From Flavobacteriales bacterium (GTDB lineage: Bacteria; Bacteroidota; Bacteroidia; Flavobacteriales_F; PHOS-HE28): a stretch of 64,000 bases of DNA. Made by a program: the position numbers and the translations under genes. A model generated the notes under the pieces. That model saw only the letters and a list, made by a program, of their open reading frames with translations. It made no database searches and was not told where the DNA came from. Each line of letters opens with the position of its first letter. The first letter of the stretch is position 1. Positions 58,054 to 64,000 of this stretch are shown here, piece by piece. The DNA lies in contig JADJKO010000002.1 of the NCBI GenBank assembly GCA_016705955.1, positions 372,001 to 436,000 on the forward strand, in the 5' to 3' direction.

Positions 58054-58061
58054 TACCTTGG
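58054..58061 (+). promoter_or_regulatory. Candidate -7 box of vsr
   Basis: TACCTTGG lies 4 nt before the vsr ATG. Confidence 0.4.
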
Positions 58062-58065
58062 GCCA

Positions 58066-58512
58066 ATGGCCCGCATCGCGTACATCCGGGATGGACGTGC
58101 GCCCGTTCCGAAGAACGCGCGGATCAGTGCGCAAATGAGCCGCATTCGTGCCAAGGATACCGGCCCCGAATTAAGTGTGCGACATGCCCTACGCGCTGCG
58201 GGATTCCCTGGCTATCGCTTGCATTACAAGAAGGTGCCGGGCAGACCGGACATCGCCTTCGTCGGGCGGCGGATCGCCGTGTTCGTACACGGTTGCTTCT
58301 GGCACGGATGTCCGCACTGCCAACCGCGAAGACCGAAGACCAACACCCGTTTCTGGAATGCCAAGCTCGATGCGAACAAGGCGCGCGACAAACGCAAGGC
58401 GCAGGCGCTGCGAAGAGCAGGATGGAAGGTGATCACGGTGTGGGAATGCCGGATCCAACGATCACCGGCCACCGCAGTGGCGCGCGTGATCAGTCGGCTT
58501 TCCGACGGTTGA
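58066..58512 (+). CDS. vsr: Very short patch repair endonuclease
   Basis: The protein has 148 residues. Vsr nicks 5' of T in T:G mismatches produced by deamination of 5-methylcytosine. Catalytic residues correspond to D62 (GRPDIAF), H75 and H80 (VHGCFWHGCPHC), with spacing of 13 and 5 identical to E. coli Vsr; the zinc-ligand cluster C77, C82, H84 and C85 is mostly kept. NARISAQMSRIRAKDTGPE is the conserved N-terminal helix. No cytosine methyltransferase is adjacent. Its 3' end overlaps the opposite gene by 23 bp. Confidence 0.94.
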   Translation: MARIAYIRDGRAPVPKNARISAQMSRIRAKDTGPELSVRHALRAAGFPGYRLHYKKVPGRPDIAFVGRRIAVFVHGCFWHGCPHCQPRRPKTNTRFWNAKLDANKARDKRKAQALRRAGWKVITVWECRIQRSPATAVARVISRLSDG

Positions 58513-58822
58513 ACAAGCGTGAGAAGAAGCGCTTCTCGAAGTCCCAGAAGAATTTGAACTGCCCGAAGAGCGCTCCGTAGGCCAATAGGAGCACGTTGTA
58601 GAAGGGCAGGATCAGCAGGTAGTAGATGATGCTGAAGGCGACGGGAGGATCACTTGCTTCGCCTGAAGCCCAATACACCAAAGGACGCTTCAGGAACATC
58701 ACCGAAAGGCCGGTGCAGGCGAACACGAGCAGGATCACCAACACGCGGGACGGCGCGACACCCCAACGGCGGGCGAGGCGGTCCATCCAGCCCATCGCTT
58801 GTTCATCCTCCTGCCCGGCCAT
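58490..58822 (-). CDS. Small membrane protein (DUF6787-like)
   Basis: The protein has 110 residues; MGWMDRLARRWGV at 58795 or 58786 could be the true start. Two membrane segments (RVLVILLVFACTGLSVMFL, and the aromatic FSIIYYLLILPFYNVLLLAY) are followed by GALFGQFKFFWDFEKRFFSRL. The GQFKFFW motif and the position of the helices fit DUF6787 proteins, sometimes mislabelled as prolipoprotein diacylglyceryl transferase. The function is unknown. It is convergent with vsr, overlapping the last 23 bp. Confidence 0.72.
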   Translation of the reverse strand: MAGQEDEQAMGWMDRLARRWGVAPSRVLVILLVFACTGLSVMFLKRPLVYWASGEASDPPVAFSIIYYLLILPFYNVLLLAYGALFGQFKFFWDFEKRFFSRLFNRRKAD

Positions 58823-58879
58823 TGGTCGCGAAGATCGTTCCCTAGGACAAGCGGTCGGACATCGCGGCGAGGAACGCGA

Positions 58880-59983
58880 TCAATCCGCCCATTCCGCTAG
58901 GAAGAGGTTGGTCTCATGCGTGCCGCCATTGAAGCGGTTGCTGCTGAAGACCAGATAGCGTCCATCGGCACTGAAGACCGGGAAGGCATCGAAGGTGTCG
59001 CCGTAGCTCACCTGCTCCAAGCCAGTGCCATCGGTGTTGATCATGTACATGGTGAAGGGGAAACCGCGTTCCGTGGTGTGGTTGCTGGCGAAGATGACCT
59101 TGTTCCCGCTCGGGTGCCAGTACGGCGCCCAGTTGGCCTGGCCGAGGTTGGTGATCTTGCGGGCGTCGCTGCCATCGGCATTGGCGATGTACAATTCCAT
59201 GCTGGTCGGCTTCACAAGACCTTCCTTCAGCAACGTGGAGTATTCCTCGATCTCTTCCGGGGTGGTCGGTCGCGAAGCACGCCAGAGCAGTTTCGTTCCA
59301 TCGGGGCTGAAGAAGGCACCGCCGTCATACCCCAAGGTGTTCGTTACGCGCTTCACATCGCTACCATCGATGTTCATGGTGTAGAGATCGAGGTCGCCAT
59401 CGCGCATGCTCGTGAACACGATGCGATCACCCTTCGGCGAAACCGTGGCCTCGGCATCGTAGCCTTCGGTATCGGTGAGCTTCCTGCGGATGTTGCCCTT
59501 CAGGTCGGCCACTTGGATATCGAAACTCGCGTAGATGGGCCACACGTACTTTCCATCCGAACGGCGTTCCGGAACCGCCGGACATGAAGCGCCGTGTTCG
59601 TACGTGCTGGCGAAGAGGACGAGGCTATCACCGGGCAGGAAATAGCTGCATGTGGTACGGCCTCCTTGGATGCTGATCAGTGATGGCTGCTTCGTCTGCA
59701 GGTCGTCGGTGAACGGCGAGAAGATGTGGATCTGGTCGCAGCTCTCGCCCCAACTCGGGTTGGTGGATTGGAAGATGAGTTGCTTTCCCGAAAAGCTCCA
59801 GTAGGCTTCTGCATTGTCGCCGCCGAAGGTCAATCGCTTCAACCGTGAAAAGTGTTTTTCGCCAGCGTGGATCAAGGTGCTGTCCCAGCCGGTGATCTCC
59901 GGCTCGGGTATTTGTATAACAGGATCGGGTGTGGAGCATCCGAACGCCAACAGACCGAGGAATAGATAGTTGTGTGACATCAT
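58880..59983 (-). CDS. TolB/WD40-like beta-propeller lipoprotein
   Basis: The protein has 367 residues. The lipoprotein signal is MSHNYLFLGLLAFGC with the Cys at 16. Repeated PD40-type motifs fill the rest: AYWSFSGKQLIFQSTNP, AEATVSPKGDRIVFTSMRDG, GGAFFSPDGTKLLWRASRP, APYWHPSGNKVIFASNH and AFPVFSADGRYLVFSSNRFN, each ending in a D-G-S-like turn such as YTMNIDGSDVKRVTN. This is a propeller of about five or six blades exposed to the periplasm. It resembles a TolB-like protein without TolB's N-terminal domain. It is divergent from the large dehydrogenase-like gene. Confidence 0.87.
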   Translation of the reverse strand: MMSHNYLFLGLLAFGCSTPDPVIQIPEPEITGWDSTLIHAGEKHFSRLKRLTFGGDNAEAYWSFSGKQLIFQSTNPSWGESCDQIHIFSPFTDDLQTKQPSLISIQGGRTTCSYFLPGDSLVLFASTYEHGASCPAVPERRSDGKYVWPIYASFDIQVADLKGNIRRKLTDTEGYDAEATVSPKGDRIVFTSMRDGDLDLYTMNIDGSDVKRVTNTLGYDGGAFFSPDGTKLLWRASRPTTPEEIEEYSTLLKEGLVKPTSMELYIANADGSDARKITNLGQANWAPYWHPSGNKVIFASNHTTERGFPFTMYMINTDGTGLEQVSYGDTFDAFPVFSADGRYLVFSSNRFNGGTHETNLFLAEWAD

Positions 59984-60265
59984 CAGGTCTTCTGAAGGCC
60001 GCGAATGTATCCTCCGTCCGGCGGGCGATCGTCACAGTCCTTCCACAGCTTTTTTCCGGGCAAGGGTGATCGGCTGTGTGGTGAAGGAGCCTTTGCGGTG
60101 AACATCCCGCGTGTCCTCACCCTCCTGTCCAGCCGCTTCTTCCATGACCGTGCTTTTCCACGTCGGGTATGGATCTTTTCAACATTCGTAGAGAACAACT
60201 TGGGTCAGGGGATCGATATGTTTGATGGCGTTCCGATCTTTGTCGGCACCAAGAGAACGAAGAAG

Positions 60266-63200
60266 ATGCGATCAGCATTCAAGTTCAGGAAGTCGTTGTT
60301 GGTCGCGTTCGTCTTCCATGTGCTCGGGTCGGGCGGCGCGGTCCATGCCCAAACGCTACCCGCTGGTTTCAGTACAGCCTTGGTGATGGATGGGTGGTAC
60401 TCGCCCCAAGGTGTGGTGTGGGACGGCAATGGTCGTGGCTACGTTTGGGAGAAGCGGGGCAAGGTCTGGATCATCGAGAACGGTGTTCGCCTTCCAAGCC
60501 CATTGGTGGATCTGGAGCAAGAGGTCGGCAATTGGGGTGATCACGGATTGCTCGGCTTCGCCTTGGATCCGAACTTCCTCGTGAACGGGCGCATCTATCT
60601 CTTGTATGCGGTTGACCGGCACTATCTGCTCTACTTCGGGACTTCGCAGTATGATCCGTTCGCCAGCCAGGGGAACTCCGCGTCCATCGTTCGTTTGGCG
60701 CGGTACACGGCGGTGGGCCCTTCCTTCACGAGTGTGGATCCGGCAAGCCGCACACTCCTGTTGGGGGAGAGCATCACCACCGGCGCGCCCATCGTCTTCA
60801 ATACACACGGGGCCGGCACACTGCTGTTCGCGCGGGATGGAACTTTGTTGGCCAGCATCGGGGAAAGTGCCAGCGCGGCTTCCGTGGATGCGGGAAGTGC
60901 GGCGGAGAGTTATTACGCCCAGGCCTTGGCCGACGGCATCATCCGCCCGGCGGAGAACGTGGGGGCCTTTCGTGCACAGTTGGTCAATTCGTTCAGTGGG
61001 AAAGTGCTTCGCATGGACCCGAATACGGGGGATGGCATCCCGTCCAATCCGTTCTATGATCCTGCCGCGCCACGCGCACCGAAGTCGCGCGTGTGGGCCA
61101 TGGGGTTCCGCAACCCGTACCGGTTGACGCTGCGCCCCGGAACCGGGAGTACGAACCCGGCGGATGGCGATATCGGGACCTTGCTCATCGGCGATGTGGG
61201 TTGGAACACCTGGGAGGAGTTCAACGTGTGTACCGGTCCGGGCATGAACTTCGGCTGGCCGTTGTACGAGGGCTTCGAACCGCACATCGGATACTCGGCC
61301 GCGCTCACAGCCAACCTCGATCAACCGAACCCCTCCTATGATGGTTTCTCCTGTAACGTGCCTTACTTCCGCTTCCAGGACCTGTTGAAGCAAGCCACAC
61401 CGCAGCATGTGAACGGGCATCCCAACCCGTGCGATGCGAACAGCCAGATCCCGAACAGCATCCCGAAGTTCTTCCACGAGCGCCCCTCCATTGATTACAT
61501 GCACGGGAACCGTTCGCGGTGCGGGACATTCAACGGTGACGTGGCCACCACGACGGACCTGGATGATGTCGCCTCGCCTGTACCGGGACCTCGCTTCGGC
61601 GGATACGCCGCGATCGGTGGTCCTTGGGATGCATGGAACGCCTTTCCCGCCGATTACCGCAATTGCGCCTACCACGCGGATTACGCCGCTGGATGGATCC
61701 GCCGCTTCGTGTACGATGCCAATGGGCAGGTGACCAGTGTCCACGATTTCGCCAGCCTGCTTGGCGCGGTGAACTGGCTGGGGAAGGGACCGGATGGGTG
61801 CCTCTGGTACACGAAGTACAACACGACCTCCATCAACAGGATCTGCAATACGGCCACTGTGAACCTACCCCCCATCGTGGTGGCCACCCAGAGTGTGCAG
61901 TATGGCCCCGGTCCGCTCTTGGTCGCCTTCACCGGCAGCGGGAGCAGCGATCCGGAGAACGGTCCACTGACCTATCTGTGGAACTTCGGTGATGGCAGCG
62001 CGACGAGTTCAGCGCCGAACCCCTCGCACACCTTCACTGCCCCCCCGGGTGTGCCGACCACCTATACCGTGACGTTGACGGTTACCGATAACGTGGGCCA
62101 GCAGGTCCAGCGCACCTTCCTTGTTTCGGTGAACAACACACCACCTGTGGTGGCTATCACCAGCTTCGCGGATGGCGCGTTCTATCCGGTGGGCGTGGAT
62201 ACCACCTTCCAACTGGTCGCCAGCGTGAGCGATGCCGAGCACGGTCCGGGCCAGTTGACCTATGCTTGGCGCACCGACTTCCTGCATAACACACACGTAC
62301 ATCCGGGACCGACCATCAACACCGTGACAAGTTCCATGGTCACTTCCGGTGAAGGATGTGATGGCCAGACGTATCGCTACGCTGCGGAGTTGAAGGTGAC
62401 CGATGCCGGTGGATTGAGCACCACGGTGGTGCATACCGTTTACCCACGGTGCCAGGCCATCGCCCCCATAGCGATCATCCAGGCCAACGTCGTCGCGGGT
62501 TATTCGCCGTTGCAGATCAACTTCAGCGGAACGCAATCCTATGATCCGGGAACCATCGTATCCTACGCATGGGACCTGGGGAATGGAACAACGAGCAACA
62601 GCCCGGCGCCGGTGGTGACATACACGGACGTCGGGGATCGGACGGTGACGCTGACGGTGACGGACGACGATGGCCTGACGGGTACGACCTCGCGTGTGAT
62701 CACCGTGCTCTCCTCCGCGCCGCCGCAATGCCCGGGGCAAGCGGGCAGGGTCCAGTACCAACTCTTCGCGGGGATCAGTGGGGTCTCATTGCTAGACCTC
62801 TTGAACGCACCAGCGTACCCGAACACCCCGACAAGTACCAGCCTGCTCACTTCGTTCCAAGGTCCGGTGAACGCGGGAAGCAATTTCGGTGCGCGCGTCC
62901 GCGGCTATATCGTTGCCCCGCAAACCGGTGCGTACACCTTCGTGCTCACAGCGGACGATGCGGCCGCCGTATCCCTCAGCCTCAACGCGGAGCCGCGCTT
63001 TTCACGGGTGATATGTTCGGTGCCCGCCGCCACGAGTGCCACGGTGTACGACACTTATCCGTCGCAGACCAGTGCCCCCATCACCTTGACGGCAGGGCGG
63101 TACTACTACGTGGAACTGCTGCATAAGGAGGGAGCGGGAAGCGACCACTATGCGCTCCGGTGGCAAACCCCTTCGAACCCCACAAATACGATCATACCGG

Positions 63201-63970
63201 GAAGCGCTCTGGTCGCCTATCAGGATTGCCCGACATCGGTGCGTGTTCGCGCCCTGCTCTCCGGCTGTTATGTCAATGGTACAGGCCTCATGCGTGATGA
63301 CCTCCGCAGTGCCGGCCTTGTGCCGCTTGCCGAACCGTACACCGCGCTCGGGTATACCCATGTGGGCGGCGGTGGCGAAACGACCAGTGCCTTGCGCTTG
63401 GGCACCACCGGCCTGAATGCCCCGGTGGATTGGGTGGTGGTGGAGATCCGCTCAGGGATCACTCCTTCACAGGTGCTGGCCACACGATCGGCCTTGATCG
63501 AACGGGATGGAGAGGTGGTCGGTGTGGATGGATATCCGGACCTGCTGTTCAATTTGCCAGCGGGTTCCTATCATGTGGCCTTGCGACACCGGAACCATTT
63601 GGGCGTGATGACCGCTTCGCCGATCGCATTGGGATCGGCCGGGACCCCGTTGGATCTCACACGCGGATCACAAGCAACATGGGGTGCCGGAGCAAGGCAG
63701 ACCCTTGGGGCGGATCGCTTTGGCCTATGGAGCGGGAATGTGAACGGGGATGCCATCTTGAAATACATCGGAGCCACGAACGACCGGGACCCGATCCTGC
63801 TCATCATCGGCGGGAGTACCCCGTTGAATACCGTGGTCGGCTATAAGCGGGAGGACGTCAACATGGATGGTGTGGTGAAGTACACCGGCGCTTCCAACGA
63901 TCGCGATCCGATCCTGCTGAACATCGGAGGGTCCATCCCAACGAACACACGGGCGCAGCAGCTACCCTGA
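60266..63970 (+). CDS. Secreted PQQ-type glucose/sorbosone dehydrogenase-like protein with PKD, PA14-like and paired DxNxDG repeats
   Basis: The protein has 1,234 residues from the ATG at 60266, chosen for its signal peptide (FRKSLLVAFVFHVLGSGGAV, ending HAQ). Residues about 30-530 are a six-bladed GSDH-type propeller (SPQGVVWDGNGRGYVWEKRG, NWGDHGLLGFALDPNF, FSGKVLRMDPNTGDG, AMGFRNPYRLTLRPG). Next come two PKD domains (YLWNFGDGSATSSAPNPSHT, SYAWDLGNGTTSNSPAPVVT) with a domain between, then a PA14-like domain (GYIVAPQTGAYTFVLTADDAA, YYYVELLHKEGAGSDHYALRW). The C-terminus is two copies of a DVNxDGxxKYxGxxNDRDPI motif. No typical type A sorting domain is seen. The upstream 59984-60265 has no other gene. 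Confidence 0.88.
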   Translation: MRSAFKFRKSLLVAFVFHVLGSGGAVHAQTLPAGFSTALVMDGWYSPQGVVWDGNGRGYVWEKRGKVWIIENGVRLPSPLVDLEQEVGNWGDHGLLGFALDPNFLVNGRIYLLYAVDRHYLLYFGTSQYDPFASQGNSASIVRLARYTAVGPSFTSVDPASRTLLLGESITTGAPIVFNTHGAGTLLFARDGTLLASIGESASAASVDAGSAAESYYAQALADGIIRPAENVGAFRAQLVNSFSGKVLRMDPNTGDGIPSNPFYDPAAPRAPKSRVWAMGFRNPYRLTLRPGTGSTNPADGDIGTLLIGDVGWNTWEEFNVCTGPGMNFGWPLYEGFEPHIGYSAALTANLDQPNPSYDGFSCNVPYFRFQDLLKQATPQHVNGHPNPCDANSQIPNSIPKFFHERPSIDYMHGNRSRCGTFNGDVATTTDLDDVASPVPGPRFGGYAAIGGPWDAWNAFPADYRNCAYHADYAAGWIRRFVYDANGQVTSVHDFASLLGAVNWLGKGPDGCLWYTKYNTTSINRICNTATVNLPPIVVATQSVQYGPGPLLVAFTGSGSSDPENGPLTYLWNFGDGSATSSAPNPSHTFTAPPGVPTTYTVTLTVTDNVGQQVQRTFLVSVNNTPPVVAITSFADGAFYPVGVDTTFQLVASVSDAEHGPGQLTYAWRTDFLHNTHVHPGPTINTVTSSMVTSGEGCDGQTYRYAAELKVTDAGGLSTTVVHTVYPRCQAIAPIAIIQANVVAGYSPLQINFSGTQSYDPGTIVSYAWDLGNGTTSNSPAPVVTYTDVGDRTVTLTVTDDDGLTGTTSRVITVLSSAPPQCPGQAGRVQYQLFAGISGVSLLDLLNAPAYPNTPTSTSLLTSFQGPVNAGSNFGARVRGYIVAPQTGAYTFVLTADDAAAVSLSLNAEPRFSRVICSVPAATSATVYDTYPSQTSAPITLTAGRYYYVELLHKEGAGSDHYALRWQTPSNPTNTIIPGSALVAYQDCPTSVRVRALLSGCYVNGTGLMRDDLRSAGLVPLAEPYTALGYTHVGGGGETTSALRLGTTGLNAPVDWVVVEIRSGITPSQVLATRSALIERDGEVVGVDGYPDLLFNLPAGSYHVALRHRNHLGVMTASPIALGSAGTPLDLTRGSQATWGAGARQTLGADRFGLWSGNVNGDAILKYIGATNDRDPILLIIGGSTPLNTVVGYKREDVNMDGVVKYTGASNDRDPILLNIGGSIPTNTRAQQLP
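63744..63926 (+). repeat. Two direct copies of a NxNGDxxxKYxGATNDRDPILLxIGG unit at the end of the dehydrogenase-like gene
   Basis: At the protein level the two copies are NVNGDAILKYIGATNDRDPI (then LLIIGG) and DVNMDGVVKYTGASNDRDPI (then LLNIGG), separated by STPLNTVVGYKRE. The DxNxDG part resembles an EF-hand/dockerin calcium loop. The DNA copies differ enough to be an old duplication. Confidence 0.75.
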
Positions 63971-64000
63971 TCGACTCAGCACGTCATGGTGGACCTTGCA

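Noticed and set aside
59984..60265. Riboswitch or small gene upstream of the dehydrogenase-like gene
   Set aside because: The region has a longer in-frame extension but no conserved protein features, and I could not fold a known riboswitch class.

Overview
The window looks like a chromosome segment of a Bacteroidota bacterium, most likely in the order Flavobacteriales, with unusually high G+C for that group (judged by eye). The evidence is: type IX secretion/gliding genes (porQ, gldF, gldG); families that are largely Bacteroidota-specific (DUF1987/SiaC-like, DUF2490, DUF5777, DUF6787-like, the long IspH form); a dipeptidyl-peptidase IV beside POT transporters; and sequences of the type TAnnTTTG or TAnnTTCG a few bases upstream of many start codons, which is the Bacteroidota sigma-A -7 box. 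Shine-Dalgarno sites are not prominent. There is no phage, plasmid or large insertion sequence.

Layout. 1-4.0 kb: end of clpS, an M48 lipoprotein protease, a DUF218 protein, tRNA-Arg(ACG), and on the minus strand a small conserved protein plus an NfeD/SPFH pair. 4.16-11.8 kb: a tightly coupled surface-polysaccharide operon (flippase with a C-terminal half glycosyltransferase, O-antigen ligase, GT4, GT2, second ligase, DegT aminotransferase), most junctions overlapping by ATGA. 11.8-19 kb: Sel1 protein, enoyl-CoA hydratase, GT9 transferase, dapD, ruvX, lon, and a small-protein/nucleotidyltransferase pair ended by a 34-bp palindrome. 19-27 kb: phosphate-type porin, DUF2490, queA, porQ, cmk, rhomboid protease, haem lipoprotein and an MFS transporter. 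27-37.3 kb: a frameshifted sorting-domain mini-gene, a GT-C/TPR membrane protein, then DPP IV followed by three tandem POT peptide transporters, which together look like a peptide-feeding module. 37.3-46 kb: thioredoxin-like protein, gltA, two small proteins, a broken universal stress protein gene, a site-2 protease with CBS-like tail, a four-gene envelope operon (CX4CH lipoprotein, OB-fold protein, YceI, DUF5777) and ispH. 46-54.6 kb: a VapBC-like module between two copies of a META-gene 3' end, the META gene, dnaN, a frameshifted DUF4340 gene, gldG and gldF, a TerB/DnaJ protein and yaaA. 54.7-64 kb: SiaC-like protein, three small secreted proteins, a TolA-like secreted protein, an orphan Vsr nuclease, a WD40-like lipoprotein and a 1,234-residue secreted dehydrogenase-like protein with PKD, PA14-like and paired calcium-loop repeats.

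The least expected content is outside the genes. At least four families of short structured repeats are visible. Family A (GTTGTTCG arms) occurs three times and family B (GCAGGGGC ends) twice; all five copies start within a few bases after a stop codon. Family C (CGCGGAGGCGCGGAGG) forms a cluster upstream of gldF. Family D (GAGCGGAGTCGAGGG) lies in frame inside dapD and the neighbouring GT9 gene. Three loci are frameshifted or carry premature stops (27.36, 40.37/40.68 and 49.43 kb); whether these are real pseudogenes or assembly errors cannot be decided from the sequence alone.
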